Positions 41,036-50,715 of a stretch of 64,000 nt of DNA are shown here, piece by piece (the stretch's first letter is position 1; each line of letters starts with the position of its first letter). The stretch is from assembly GCF_001428485.1 (NCBI RefSeq), contig NZ_LMHS01000003.1:665626-729625 (forward strand). Direction: 5' to 3'. This DNA comes from Microbacterium sp. Root180 (GTDB lineage Bacteria > Actinomycetota > Actinomycetes > Actinomycetales > Microbacteriaceae). The position numbers were made by a program, and so were the translations under genes. The notes below the pieces were generated by a model. It was not told the origin of the DNA and searched no databases. It saw only the letters and a program-made list of their open reading frames with translations.

Positions 41036-42517
41036 GTGAGCGACGTCAAACGACCGGCGACTTCCATCCACGCGAAGACGACTGGCATGAGTTGGATCAC
41101 GATGGCGATCCTCATCGCCACCGCGGTCGCGAGTGTGCGCGGCCTACCCGCCATGGCGGGATACGGATGGGCGTCGATCTTCCTCTATGTCCTTCCCGCC
41201 ATCGTGTTCATGATCCCGGTGGCGCTGGTCGCCGCGGAGCTGGCGAGCGGCTGGAAGGGCGGTGTCTTCGTCTGGGTGAAGGAGGCCTTCGGTGACCGGA
41301 TCGGGTTCAGCGCGATCTGGCAGCAGTGGATGCAGAACGTGGTCTGGTATCCGGCGCAGCTCGCGTTCTTCGCGTCAGCGCTGGCCTACGTCTTCAACCC
41401 CGCCCTGGCATCGAACGGGCTCTTCACCGGGCTCGTGATCCTGGTTGTGTACTGGCTGTCGACGTTCATCGCCTTCGGAGGCGTGAAATCCTTCGCCGGC
41501 GTCGGCAAGTGGGGCTTCATCGCCGGCACGATCGTGCCGTCGCTGGGCCTCGTGGTGTTCGCGCTGTTGTTCCTGAGCTCGGGCGGCACCTCCGAGCTTC
41601 CGCCGGCTTCCGAGGCGTCCTTCCTGCCGACCTGGACGGGCATCGCGAGCATCGTGCTGATCGTCAGTAACTTCCTGTCGTACGCGGGCATGGAGATGAA
41701 CGCCGTGCACGTGAACGAGATGGACAAGCCGGGCAAGCAGTTCCCGAAGGCCATCCTGCTGTCGGCGATCATCATCCTGATCGTGTTCATCTTCCCCACT
41801 CTTGCGATCTCGGTCGGAGTGGATTCGTCGAGCATCAATCTCACGCAGGGTGTGCTGCAGGCCTTCGATGTGTTCTTCGGACAGCTCGGCATCCCGTGGA
41901 TGACGACGGTGATGGCGCTCCTGATCGTGTTCGGGATCCTGGCATCGGTGGTCACGTGGATCCCCGGTCCGAGCAAGGGCCTCCTGCTGGTCGGTCGCCA
42001 GGGCTACCTGCCGCCGTCTCTGCAGAAGACCAACAAGAACGGCATGCAGGTTCCGATCATGGTCGTCCAGGGCGTCCTCGTGACCATCCTCGCCGTGCTG
42101 TTCGCGATCGTCCCATCGGTGCAGAGCGTGTTCTGGATCTTCTCCGCGATGGCCGTTCAGCTCTACCTGATCATGTACATGATGATGTTCCTCGCGGCGC
42201 TCAAGCTGCGCCGCTCGCACCCCGACGTCAAGCGCGGCTTCAAGACGCCCGCGATGGGCTTGATCGGCTGGGTCGGGTTCTTCGCCAGCCTGCTCGCCCT
42301 CCTCATCGGGTTCGTAGAGCCCGAGGGCAGCACGATGGGCCAGCTCGGGTACACGCTGCTGCTCGTCGGCGGGATCGTCGGGCTCGGGATCTGGCCGTTC
42401 ATCATCTACGCGTTCCGCAAGGAGAGCTGGAAGGTGTACGCCGACGAAGAGCACACGCACAGCGATGAAGAAGCCGGCGTCACCGATGCCGCGCCCGACA
42501 CCAAGACCGCGAACTGA
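41036..42517 (+). CDS. gadC: Glutamate/GABA antiporter (APC superfamily)
   Basis: A 493-residue amino acid permease with twelve helices. ATAVASVRGLPAMAGYGWAS in helix 1 carries the unwound small-residue turn of the APC fold; FLSYAGMEMNAVHVNEMDKP and VTWIPGPSKGLLLVGRQGYLP are close to GadC-type exchangers. It would import glutamate and export GABA, consuming protons with GadB. The GTG at 41036 follows GGAG; the longer upstream frame runs through the leader. The cytoplasmic tail is histidine/acid-rich (EEHTHSDEE). gadB starts 18 bases downstream. Confidence 0.9.
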   Translation: MSDVKRPATSIHAKTTGMSWITMAILIATAVASVRGLPAMAGYGWASIFLYVLPAIVFMIPVALVAAELASGWKGGVFVWVKEAFGDRIGFSAIWQQWMQNVVWYPAQLAFFASALAYVFNPALASNGLFTGLVILVVYWLSTFIAFGGVKSFAGVGKWGFIAGTIVPSLGLVVFALLFLSSGGTSELPPASEASFLPTWTGIASIVLIVSNFLSYAGMEMNAVHVNEMDKPGKQFPKAILLSAIIILIVFIFPTLAISVGVDSSSINLTQGVLQAFDVFFGQLGIPWMTTVMALLIVFGILASVVTWIPGPSKGLLLVGRQGYLPPSLQKTNKNGMQVPIMVVQGVLVTILAVLFAIVPSVQSVFWIFSAMAVQLYLIMYMMMFLAALKLRRSHPDVKRGFKTPAMGLIGWVGFFASLLALLIGFVEPEGSTMGQLGYTLLLVGGIVGLGIWPFIIYAFRKESWKVYADEEHTHSDEEAGVTDAAPDTKTAN

Positions 42518-42535
42518 CCCGGAGGACGACAGAAC

Positions 42536-43930
42536 ATGCTGCACAAGAAGGACGATGTCCGAGACGAACTGCTCGACGAGGTGTTCGCCTCGGGAGACCT
42601 CTCGGTGGCGCTTCCGAAGTACCGGATGCCGCAGAAGGAGCATCTGGCTGCGCACGCGTATCAGGTGGTCACCGACGAGCTGATGCTCGACGGCAACTCT
42701 CGTCAGAACCTCGCGACGTTCTGCCAGACCTGGCTCGAGCCGGAGGTCCGGGCGATCATGTCCGAGACGCTCGACAAGAACATGATCGACAAGGACGAGT
42801 ACCCGCAGACCGCCGAGATCGAGGCGCGCTGCGTCCACATCCTCGCCGACCTGTGGAACTCCCCTGACGCCGCGAACACCCTCGGCACGTCGACCACCGG
42901 CTCGAGCGAGGCCGCCATGCTCGGCGGCATGGCGCTGCTGTGGAACTGGCGGGCGCGTCAGCGGGAGGCCGGCAAGCCCACCGACAAGCCGAACATGATC
43001 TGCGGCCCGGTGCAGGTGTGCTGGCACAAGTTCGCCCGGTACTGGGACGTCGAGCTGCGCGAGATCCCGATGGAGGGCGACCGCTACATCATGAACGCGG
43101 ACGAGGTGATCAAGCGCGTCGACGAGAACACCATCGGCGTCGTGCCGACCCTCGGTGTGACGTTCACGGGCGCGTACGAGCCCGTGCATGAGGTGAGCGA
43201 CGCGCTCGACAAGCTGCAGGAGGAGACCGGGCTCGACATCCCGATCCACGTCGACGGCGCGTCCGGCGGCTTCATCGCGCCGTTCACGCTTCCCGAGCTG
43301 GTGTGGGACTTCCGGCTACCGCGCGTGAAGTCCATCAACACATCGGGTCACAAGTTCGGCCTGGCCCCGCTGGGCGTGGGCTGGGTGGTGTGGCGGGATG
43401 CCGCGGAGCTGCCCGAGGACCTGATCTTCAACGTCAACTACCTCGGCGGGAACATGCCGACGTTCGCGCTGAACTTCTCGCGTCCCGGTGGCCAGATCGT
43501 CGCGCAGTACTACAACTTCGTCCGGCTCGGCCGCGAGGGCTACCGCAAGGTGCACCAGTCGTGCCACGACACGTCGGTGTACCTGGCCGAGGAGATCGAC
43601 AAGCTCGGTCACTTCGACATCATCAACGACGGCAGTGCCGAGAAGGGCATCCCGGCCGTCTCGTGGAAGTTGAAGGACGGGGTCGACCACCCGTTCACGC
43701 TCTTCGACCTCGCCGACCGGCTGCGCACGCGCGGCTGGCAGGTGCCGGCCTACACGATGCCGGCCGATCGTCAGGACCTGCCGGTGCAGCGCATCCTGGT
43801 GCGACAGGGCTTCGGCCGCGATGAGGCCTCGCTCCTCATGGACGACTACCGCGCGGCCATCGAGCACTTCGACAAGCACCCGATCGTCAACTCCATGACA
43901 GAGGAGGAAGCCGGGAGCTTCCACCACTGA
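42536..43930 (+). CDS. gadB: Glutamate decarboxylase
   Basis: A PLP enzyme turning glutamate into GABA and CO2, consuming a proton. The 464 residues match the E. coli length. PLP lysine K273 is in [11 protein letters not shown]240 in [14 protein letters not shown] pairs with the cofactor ring; [14 protein letters not shown] binds phosphate. The C-terminus ends SFHH, resembling the E. coli tail whose penultimate histidine closes the active site at neutral pH. Good GGAGG upstream. With gadC it forms a complete acid-resistance operon. Confidence 0.96.
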   Translation: MLHKKDDVRDELLDEVFASGDLSVALPKYRMPQKEHLAAHAYQVVTDELMLDGNSRQNLATFCQTWLEPEVRAIMSETLDKNMIDKDEYPQTAEIEARCVHILADLWNSPDAANTLGTSTTGSSEAAMLGGMALLWNWRARQREAGKPTDKPNMICGPVQVCWHKFARYWDVELREIPMEGDRYIMNADEVIKRVDENTIGVVPTLGVTFTGAYEPVHEVSDALDKLQEETGLDIPIHVDGASGGFIAPFTLPELVWDFRLPRVKSINTSGHKFGLAPLGVGWVVWRDAAELPEDLIFNVNYLGGNMPTFALNFSRPGGQIVAQYYNFVRLGREGYRKVHQSCHDTSVYLAEEIDKLGHFDIINDGSAEKGIPAVSWKLKDGVDHPFTLFDLADRLRTRGWQVPAYTMPADRQDLPVQRILVRQGFGRDEASLLMDDYRAAIEHFDKHPIVNSMTEEEAGSFHH

Positions 43931-44011
43931 CCCGCGACCGATCGAGGCCCGGCTGCACAGGCGAGGTGCACCCGGGCCTCGACACGTCCCGGTGCGGAGT
44001 CCCGGAATCCG

Positions 44012-44068
44012 CGAGTTGCCAAGACACGCCGTCGCGGGGCGCGAGGCGCGGCGTGTCTTGGCGACTCG
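44012..44068. repeat. 57-nt inverted repeat, copy C (20-17-20)
   Basis: Arm CGAGTTGCCAAGACACGCCG (44012-44031) pairs with 44049-44068 with a single G-U-compatible change across a 17-base loop. It is one base different from copy B's left arm. It lies between the convergent gadB and thiolase genes. Confidence 0.8.
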
Positions 44069-44077
44069 AGGGGCTGT

Positions 44078-45247
44078 TCAGCGCTCCAGCACGACGGCGA
44101 GGCCCTGGCCGACGCCGATGCAGATCGCGGCGACCGCGACGCCGCCGCCCCGGCGCGCGAGCTCGTGTGCGGCGTGCCCCACGATGCGGCCGCCGGATGC
44201 TCCGAGAGGGTGGCCGATCGCGATGGCGCCGCCGTGGATGTTGACCCGCTCGGGGTCGAGGTCCGGCCAGAGCGCGAGGCACGCGAGCGACTGCGACGCG
44301 AACGCCTCGTTGAGCTCGACGACGTCGACGTCGGCCCACGTGCGCCCGGCACGCGCGAGCGCGCGGTTCGCGGCCTCGACCGGGGCGACGCCGAACACGT
44401 CCGGGTCGTTGCCTGCCACGCCGCGACCGGCGATGCGGGCCAGGGGCGCAGCATCCACCGCTCCCTCGGCACCGAGCAGCACAGCGGACGCGCCGTCGTT
44501 GATCGGAGAGGAATTGCCGGCGGTCACGGTGCCGCCGGCGGCGAACAGCGCGTTCAGCCCGCCGAGCCTCTCGAGCGAGGTGTCGTCGCGGATCCCCTCG
44601 TCGCGCGCCAACTCGGCGCCCGGAACCTGCACGACCTCGCCGTCATAGACCCCAGAGGTCCACGCGTCGGCCGCCAGGCGGTGGCTGCGCAGCGCGAACG
44701 CGTCCTGCGCATCGCGGGAGATGCCGTAGATGCCGGCGAGCTTCTCCGCGGACTGCCCGTTGGAGATGGTCCACTCCGACGGCAGAGCAGGGTTGACCAT
44801 GCGCCAGCCGATCGTGGTGTTCCACATGGTCGGATTGCCGACCGACGGCCACGGGCGCGGCGATTTCTCCACGACGAACGGCGCGCGACTCATCGACTCC
44901 ACGCCGCCCGCCAGCACCACGCGCGCATCGCCCGCCTCGATCGCCCGCGACCCCTGGATCACCGCCTCCACCGACGAGCCGCACAGCCGGTTCACGGTGA
45001 CACCGGGCACGGAGGTCGGGAACCCCGCCAGCAGCGCTCCCATGCGTGCGATGTTGCGGTTGTCCTCGCCCGCCTGGTTGGCGTCGCCGAACACGACGTC
45101 GTCGATGAGTGCCGGGTCGATGCCGGTCCGCTCGACGATCGCGCGCATGGCCACGGCGGCGAGATCGTCGGGCCGCACGCCCGCGAGTGCTCCGCCCGCG
45201 CGACCGAACGGCGTGCGCACGGCGTCGTACACATAGGTTGCGGTCAC
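44078..45247 (-). CDS. Acetyl-CoA C-acyltransferase (thiolase, PcaF-like)
   Basis: A 389-residue degradative-type thiolase that cleaves 3-ketoacyl-CoA with CoA. Catalytic C89 is in TVNRLCGSS; the histidine is in IAIGHPLGASGGRIVGH and the second cysteine in AAICIGVGQG. DANQAGEDNRNIARM and VVELNEAFASQ resemble 3-oxoadipyl-CoA thiolases, but no other beta-ketoadipate gene is adjacent, so the substrate is open. The GTG at 45247 follows AAGGAGG. It diverges from helR. Confidence 0.9.
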   Translation of the reverse strand: MTATYVYDAVRTPFGRAGGALAGVRPDDLAAVAMRAIVERTGIDPALIDDVVFGDANQAGEDNRNIARMGALLAGFPTSVPGVTVNRLCGSSVEAVIQGSRAIEAGDARVVLAGGVESMSRAPFVVEKSPRPWPSVGNPTMWNTTIGWRMVNPALPSEWTISNGQSAEKLAGIYGISRDAQDAFALRSHRLAADAWTSGVYDGEVVQVPGAELARDEGIRDDTSLERLGGLNALFAAGGTVTAGNSSPINDGASAVLLGAEGAVDAAPLARIAGRGVAGNDPDVFGVAPVEAANRALARAGRTWADVDVVELNEAFASQSLACLALWPDLDPERVNIHGGAIAIGHPLGASGGRIVGHAAHELARRGGGVAVAAICIGVGQGLAVVLER

Positions 45248-45374
45248 GGCGAGCCTCCTTGCCCGAAAGGGGGCGGGATGCTGGTGGCCGGCGGACGCAC
45301 GCGTCGAGACCGGGCGGCGGGCCCGTGGTCGACGCGGCAGGCGCGGATCACTCCCGCATTTCCAGGATAACGGC

Positions 45375-45405
45375 CGAGGGGGGCCTTGCCGCAAGGCCCC
45401 CCTCG
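45375..45405. promoter_or_regulatory. Rifamycin-associated-element-like palindrome upstream of helR
   Basis: A perfect 31-base palindrome: 15-bp arms around a single central C at 45390, with core GGGGCCTTGCCGCAAG and its mirror. The published RAE consensus, as I recall it, is GGGGCTTGCGGCAAGGCCCC; this core equals its reverse complement with one extra G. TTGCCG (45386-45391) may be the -35, with CATACT (45411-45416) as -10 at a 19-base spacing. Confidence 0.75.
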
Positions 45406-45475
45406 AGGCGCATACTGGTCGGCCGTGATCCGCCGCGCCGCGCCGATCACGCCGTCCCGGAACGGAGCCCTCCCC

Positions 45476-47611
45476 GTGAACACCGTCGCCACCGACGTCT
45501 TCGATCTGCCCGAACGTCTGTCCGCCAAGGCCCGGCCCGCCCTCATCGGCGCCGACGAGCGCCACTTCGCCGCCATCGAACGCAGCCTGCGGGAGTCGAT
45601 CGCCGACGCGTCGGCCCGGCTGGACGACGTGCGCCGGCGACCGCTCGGCGGCGGCCAGGACGCCCTCGACCGGGACCTGGAGGTGCATCAGCTCACCGCA
45701 CGCCTGCGGGCGCTGCGCCGCTTCGGCCTCGACATCTGCCTCGGCCACATCGTCGAGGACGAGGGCGGTGAGCCGGTGTACATCGGCCGTCTCGGACTGA
45801 CCGATCGCGACGGCCGCCGTCTGCTGATCGACTGGCGCTCCCCCGCGGCCGCGCCGTTCTTCGGCGCGACCCACGGCGATCCGATGGGGCTCGCCCGGCG
45901 CCGGCGGTACCGGTGGACGGCCGGACGCATCACGGACTACTGGGACGAGGTCTTCACGGCGGAGGGATTCGAGGACCAAGCCGCCCTCGACGACCAGTCG
46001 GCGTTCATCGCCAGCCTCGGCGCCAGTCGGTCCCCGCGCATGCGCGACGTGCTCGCGACGATCCAGGCCGACCAGGACGCGATCATCCGCGCGGGATCGC
46101 GGGGGGCGCTCGTCGTGGACGGCGGTCCCGGCACGGGCAAGACCGTGGTCGCCCTGCATCGGGCGGCCTACCTGCTCTACTCGGATCCTCGGCTGCGCCG
46201 CGGCCGGGGCGGCGTCCTCGTCGTGGGTCCGCATCGGCCCTACCTCGCCTACGTCTCCGACGTGCTTCCCGGCCTCGGCGAAGACGGCGTCGAGCTGTGC
46301 ACGCTGGGCGATCTCGTACCTGAGGGGGCTGCGGCCTCTGTCGAGGCCGATCCGGCGGTCGCCGCGCTCAAAGCGACGGCCGCGATGGTGGATGCCGTCG
46401 AGACCGCGGTCGCGCATCACGAACGGGCTCCCCGTGCGTCGATGGTCATCGAGACGCCGTGGGCGGATGCTGTGCTCGACCCGGCCGACTGGGTCGAGGC
46501 TTTCGCCGCACCCGAGCCGGGCACCGCGCACAACGATGCGCGCGAGGAGGTGCGCGACGCCGTGCTCGCGATCATCTCCGACCAGCACGACGAGGACGTG
46601 CCGCGGCACCTGCTGCGCCGGGCGCTGCTGCAGCACGACGAGCTGATGCACGCGATCGCGAGAGCCTGGCCCCTGCTCGACCCGGCGAACGTGGTCGCCG
46701 ATCTGTGGACGGTGCCCGCCTATCTGCGACGCTGCGCTCCGTGGCTCGGCGACGACGAGATCGCAGCGCTGCAGCGGGCGGACGGCCACGCGTGGACGGA
46801 CGCCGACCTCCCCCTGCTCGATGCCGCGCGCCGGCGCATCGGCGATCCCGGTGCGGCGGCTCGGCGGCGACGGCGGGAGGCCGAGCAGGCGGCCGAGCGC
46901 GAGGTGCGCGACCGCGTGCGGGACGACCTCATCGCGGCCGACGATTCCGAGATGGCCGTGATGTCGATGCTGCGCGGGCAGGATGCGCAGAACTCCCTCG
47001 CCGCAGACGACGACGCCGTACGCCCGGATCGCCTCGCCGGCCCCTTCGCCCACATCGTCGTCGACGAGGCGCAGGAGCTGACGGATGCGCAATGGCGGAT
47101 GCTGCTGTCCCGGTGTCCGTCGCGGAGCTTCACCGTCGTCGGCGACCGGGCCCAGGCGCGTCACGGCTTCGCGGAGTCGTGGACCGAGCGCCTCGAGCGC
47201 GCCGGGCTCTCGCGCATCGAGGTCGCCTCGCTCACGGTCAACTACCGCACACCGGCGGAGGTCATGGCGGTGGCGGAGCCGGTGATCCGCGCGGCGCTGC
47301 CCGACGCGAACGTGCCGGAGTCGATCCGCAGCACCGGGGTCCCGGTACGGCCGGACGCGGCATCCGCTCGCGACGGCATCCTCGCGCACTGGCTCGAGCG
47401 GCACCCGGAGGGCATCGCGTGCGTGATCGGCGACGAGACGTTCCGGGACGTCCCTCGCGTGCGCTCGCTCACGCCCCTGACCGCGAAGGGGCTCGAGTTC
47501 GACCTCGTGGTCGTGGTCGGCGCTGAGCGATTCGGGCCGGGCATCGAGGGCGCCGTCGATCGGTACGTGTCGATGACCCGAGCCACGCAGGAGCTCGTGC
47601 TGCTGACGTGA
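45476..47611 (+). CDS. helR: RNA polymerase recycling motor ATPase HelR
   Basis: A 711-residue UvrD-like, HelD-related ATPase that binds RNA polymerase and, in Streptomyces, displaces rifamycin. The N-terminal coiled coil begins VFDLPERLSAKARPALIGAD; LLIDWRSPAAAPFF is a HelD-type signature; Walker A GGPGTGKT is at 216-223, preceded by a Q-motif (ATIQADQDAII); IVVDEAQELTDAQW is motif II; TPLTAKGLEFD and YVSMTRATQELVLL are motifs V and VI. GTG 45476 (GGAG upstream) matches homologue starts; GTG 45425 could serve a leaderless mRNA. The RAE-like palindrome implies rifamycin-inducible expression. Confidence 0.9.
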   Translation: MNTVATDVFDLPERLSAKARPALIGADERHFAAIERSLRESIADASARLDDVRRRPLGGGQDALDRDLEVHQLTARLRALRRFGLDICLGHIVEDEGGEPVYIGRLGLTDRDGRRLLIDWRSPAAAPFFGATHGDPMGLARRRRYRWTAGRITDYWDEVFTAEGFEDQAALDDQSAFIASLGASRSPRMRDVLATIQADQDAIIRAGSRGALVVDGGPGTGKTVVALHRAAYLLYSDPRLRRGRGGVLVVGPHRPYLAYVSDVLPGLGEDGVELCTLGDLVPEGAAASVEADPAVAALKATAAMVDAVETAVAHHERAPRASMVIETPWADAVLDPADWVEAFAAPEPGTAHNDAREEVRDAVLAIISDQHDEDVPRHLLRRALLQHDELMHAIARAWPLLDPANVVADLWTVPAYLRRCAPWLGDDEIAALQRADGHAWTDADLPLLDAARRRIGDPGAAARRRRREAEQAAEREVRDRVRDDLIAADDSEMAVMSMLRGQDAQNSLAADDDAVRPDRLAGPFAHIVVDEAQELTDAQWRMLLSRCPSRSFTVVGDRAQARHGFAESWTERLERAGLSRIEVASLTVNYRTPAEVMAVAEPVIRAALPDANVPESIRSTGVPVRPDAASARDGILAHWLERHPEGIACVIGDETFRDVPRVRSLTPLTAKGLEFDLVVVVGAERFGPGIEGAVDRYVSMTRATQELVLLT

Positions 47612-47637
47612 GGCGGACCCGCCGCGGACCGTCTGCG

Positions 47638-49107
47638 CTAGGCCACGACCTGGATCGTTGCGAGGGTGGGGTCGGCGGCGTACGCGATGCGACCGCCGTC
47701 GGCGCGCGTGTCCCGCAGCGCTGCGAGCGCCTCCAGGGTGACGACCTCGCCAGGGGCGAGGACCGGCACGCCGGGCGGGTAGGGGGCGATGAGCTCGGCG
47801 CAGACGCGGCCGGTCGCGGCGTCCGACGCCACCGTCTCGTGCGGCGCGAAGAACGCCTCGCGTGGGTCGATCGCCGTCTCGGCCCGCACGCTCCAGGCGG
47901 CCGACGGGCGGATGGGGCGCGGCTCACCCCGATGACGCTCGATCGCCGCGGTCAATGCCTCGATGAGGGTGTCCACGCCGCCCTCGTCGTCGGCGAGCGT
48001 GATCAGCGGCACCAGCACATCGCGGTCCGCCATCTCGACGGTGATGCCGTGTGCGAGGAGGTCCTCCTCGATCGCGTGGCCGTGCGCGCCGGTCCCCGCG
48101 AGCAGCACGACGAGCTTCGCCGGGTCGACCGCGACACCGTCGTCGGGTCGGTCGCAGAGGACCTCGACGCCGTCGATGGCGGCGAGCGCCGATCGCGCAC
48201 CCGCCACGAGGTCGACGAGCCGGCCCACGAGCTCCGGGCCGTCGCGCTGCAGGAGCGCGCGCGAGGCGTCGGCGCTGGCCAGGATCGCTCCGGCGGCGCT
48301 GGTGGTGGCGGATGCTTCGAACCCGCGCTCGAGGCGATCGGGATCGAGCAGGCCGCCCGAGCGGGTGGTGCGCGCGAGCAGGAGCGCAGCCTGGCTCCAC
48401 GCCGGCAGGGACTTGTGGGCGCTCGTGATCAGAGCATCCGCCCCGCGGGCGAGGGCGTTCGCGGGCACGCGGGGCGAGAAGCCGAAGTAAGCCGCCCACG
48501 CCGCATCCACGACGAGCGGCACACCCGATGCGTGTGCCGCCGCGGCGAGCGCCTCGATGTCGGACAGCGTGCCGACGTACGACGGATCACCGACCAGCAC
48601 GCCGCACACATCGGGGTGCACGCGCAGCGCGGCGGCGACCTCCGCCGCGGGGACGGCACCGGGAAGACCGGTGACCGGGTCGATCTCGGGATTGACCCAG
48701 ATCGGCCGGAGCCCCGCGAGCACGATGCCCAGCAGCACGGAGCGGTGCAGTGTGCGCGAAACGACGACCGACTGCCCGGGTCGTCCGAGCGCGAGCACGG
48801 ATGCCTGGTTCGCGTGCGTGGAGCCACCCACCGACAGGCGCGCCCAGTCGGTGCCCCAGGCATCGGCCGCGCGCGCCTCCGCGGCCGCCAGCAGCCCGAG
48901 GCTCTCCTTCATCGTGTCGAGGCCGGCCAGCATCGGGACGTCGCCCTGCACCACGTCGCCCACGAGATCGTGGCGGTGCTTGTGCCCCGGGATGCTGAAC
49001 GGTCGCATACGACCGGCGCGGGAATCGGCGGTGTACCGCAGCCACGCCTCGAACAGCGGCGCGTCGGCGGCGAGGCGCCGAGGGTCGCGCGGATCGGAAT
49101 CAGTCAT
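47638..49107 (-). CDS. Orn/Lys/Arg decarboxylase-family PLP enzyme
   Basis: A 489-residue fold-type I enzyme. FSIPGHKHRHDL at the N-terminus and DTMKESLGLLAAAEARAADA are typical of this family; SVGGSTHANQASVLAL binds phosphate, LVVDAAWAAYFGFSP supplies the ring aspartate, and K in ITSAHKSLPAWSQAA is the PLP lysine. The C-terminal domain ends with AELIAPYPPGVPVLAPGE, the family hallmark. It may make a polyamine or act on another amino acid. Convergent with helR, 26 bases apart; GGAGGGG precedes the ATG. Confidence 0.9.
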   Translation of the reverse strand: MTDSDPRDPRRLAADAPLFEAWLRYTADSRAGRMRPFSIPGHKHRHDLVGDVVQGDVPMLAGLDTMKESLGLLAAAEARAADAWGTDWARLSVGGSTHANQASVLALGRPGQSVVVSRTLHRSVLLGIVLAGLRPIWVNPEIDPVTGLPGAVPAAEVAAALRVHPDVCGVLVGDPSYVGTLSDIEALAAAAHASGVPLVVDAAWAAYFGFSPRVPANALARGADALITSAHKSLPAWSQAALLLARTTRSGGLLDPDRLERGFEASATTSAAGAILASADASRALLQRDGPELVGRLVDLVAGARSALAAIDGVEVLCDRPDDGVAVDPAKLVVLLAGTGAHGHAIEEDLLAHGITVEMADRDVLVPLITLADDEGGVDTLIEALTAAIERHRGEPRPIRPSAAWSVRAETAIDPREAFFAPHETVASDAATGRVCAELIAPYPPGVPVLAPGEVVTLEALAALRDTRADGGRIAYAADPTLATIQVVA

Positions 49108-49197
49108 GCCACCCCTCCAGGAATCTGCGGTGGGCTGAGCGCATGGCTCGACGATACTGCCGCACCGACGACGGCGGAGTCCGCTGCGTCCGAGGCG

Positions 49198-50331
49198 CTA
49201 CGGCGTCGCCGACGGGGTCGGCTCGGGAGTCGGCTCTTCGGTCGGCTCAGGGCTCGGCTCGGCGGTGAGCTCGGAGAGGGCCTTGTCGAACGCCGCGATG
49301 GTGGCGGCATCCACCTGCCCTGTCGGCTCGACTCCGAGGGCCCTCTGGAACTCCTTGACGGCCTCTGTGAGCTCCGGCGTCCACTCGCCGTCGATCGGGC
49401 CGTCCCAGAACCCCGCGAGCGCCAGCGTCTGCTGCACCGCGGCCGTCGACGCGATCGTCTCGCCGGCAGCATCGTGCCCGAGTGCGACCAGAGAATCCTG
49501 GAGAGCCTCGGTGGTCGCCTTGTCGACCGTGCCGGTGACGGGCAGTCCGGCCGAGCTCTGCAGATCCTCGACCGCCTGAACCGTCGAGGGCCCGTACACC
49601 CCGTCGATCTCCCCGCTGAAGAAGCCCGCGTCGGCGAGGTCCTGCTGCAGGGCCGCGGTATAGGCCGCGACGGCGGCCGCCGCGGTGGCGGCCTGCTCGT
49701 CCGAGACGCAGCCCGCGTCGATGAACAGCCGCAGCCACGAGAGCTCGAGCGCGACCACGGCGGCGTTGAATCGCTCCGAGGCCTCGGAGAGCGCCGTGTC
49801 GTCGGAGATCGACGAGACGGCCGACGCGAAGTCCTCCTCCGCCTGCTGGACGCGCGCGACGGATGCCTCGGGCACGCCCGGCGGCGGGCTCGGCGCCGCG
49901 GTCGGAGCCGCAGACACGGTCGGCTGAGCGGCCGCCAACGCAGCCTGCGCCTCGGCGAGCTCCTGCTGCGCGTCGACGAGCGCCTCCCGCGCGTCGAGCG
50001 CCGCCTCGGCGCCGTCCAGAGCATCCTGCTGCGGCTCGACCAGGTCCGCTCCCGCGGTCCGCACGTCGCCGACCGTCGGCGCGGTCGAATGCAGCACGTC
50101 GCCGTAGCGATCGAGGCTTTCGATATAGGTGCGGCTGGCGCCGCAGAACTCGTCGGACGCGGCGGCGAATGCCGCTTCGGCGTCGGCGAGCGCCCTCTCC
50201 TTCGCAGAGACCTGTGCCTGGGCCCGCTCAGCGGCATCGATCTCTCCCGCGCACCCCGACAGCGCGACGGCGATCACCGCTGCCGCTGCCAGCGCCGCGA
50301 TTGCCCGTGCCGATGCGCGATCTCTCCGCAT
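49198..50331 (-). CDS. Peptidoglycan-binding lipoprotein
   Basis: A 377-residue exported lipoprotein: lipobox ALSGC with C27, then a long alanine/glutamate helical region (about 30-135) likely to be a coiled coil, a proline-rich linker (APTAAPSPPPGVPEA), a second helical domain with two cysteines, and two PG_binding_1 modules (DAGFFSGEIDGVYGPSTVQA and LAGFWDGPIDGEWTPELTEA). The tail is a proline/glutamate/threonine repeat. It presumably anchors to the membrane and binds the wall. ATG 50331 has GGAGGCGG upstream; the longer frame is rejected. Confidence 0.85.
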   Translation of the reverse strand: MRRDRASARAIAALAAAAVIAVALSGCAGEIDAAERAQAQVSAKERALADAEAAFAAASDEFCGASRTYIESLDRYGDVLHSTAPTVGDVRTAGADLVEPQQDALDGAEAALDAREALVDAQQELAEAQAALAAAQPTVSAAPTAAPSPPPGVPEASVARVQQAEEDFASAVSSISDDTALSEASERFNAAVVALELSWLRLFIDAGCVSDEQAATAAAAVAAYTAALQQDLADAGFFSGEIDGVYGPSTVQAVEDLQSSAGLPVTGTVDKATTEALQDSLVALGHDAAGETIASTAAVQQTLALAGFWDGPIDGEWTPELTEAVKEFQRALGVEPTGQVDAATIAAFDKALSELTAEPSPEPTEEPTPEPTPSATP

Positions 50332-50412
50332 TCCGCCTCCGATGCTCCCGAGTGGATCCGGGATCATCGTGGCAAGTGCGGCGGGCATGCGCGTCACCCG
50401 GTTCAGATGACG

Positions 50413-50715
50413 TCAGCCCGTGCGAGTGCCCAGAACGCTCGAGGGCGGGAACGGTCCTGACTGCGCGGTGCCGGTGACCCGGTCGCCGATGACGCGGAGC
50501 TCGAACACCAGTGACATCGGAAGCGGAGCGGCCAGGTCGAGCACGAACTCCGCCGTGTCACCGACTGCCGTGCCGTGACGGAGCGGCACCGGTCCCGTCG
50601 AGCCGACGGCCGTGCCGGTGAGCGTCGTGCCCTCGGTCGTCACGGTGAGATCGAACCGCCGGGATCCCGCCAGCGTCGCGACCTCCAGCGCCCAGGTTCC
50701 ATCGATATCCGCCAC
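50413..50715 (-). CDS. Small beta-rich conserved protein
   Basis: A 100-residue protein predicted as an eight-strand beta structure (WALEVATLAGSRRFDLTVTT, GTTLTGTAVGS, AEFVLDLAAPLPMSLVFELR), similar in feel to small calycin-like domains found near sugar dehydrogenases. The GTG at 50715 is chosen because GGAGAGGG precedes it; the long ATG frame upstream adds an improbable arginine-rich segment. No function assigned. Confidence 0.6.
   Translation of the reverse strand: MADIDGTWALEVATLAGSRRFDLTVTTEGTTLTGTAVGSTGPVPLRHGTAVGDTAEFVLDLAAPLPMSLVFELRVIGDRVTGTAQSGPFPPSSVLGTRTG

Noticed and set aside
44078..47404. 1108-codon minus-strand frame that includes the thiolase
   Set aside because: Only the last 389 codons are the thiolase; the upstream part is antisense to helR and crosses the promoter region.
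47608..50460. 950-codon plus-strand frame
   Set aside because: Antisense to the decarboxylase-family enzyme and the peptidoglycan-binding lipoprotein; no recognisable motif.
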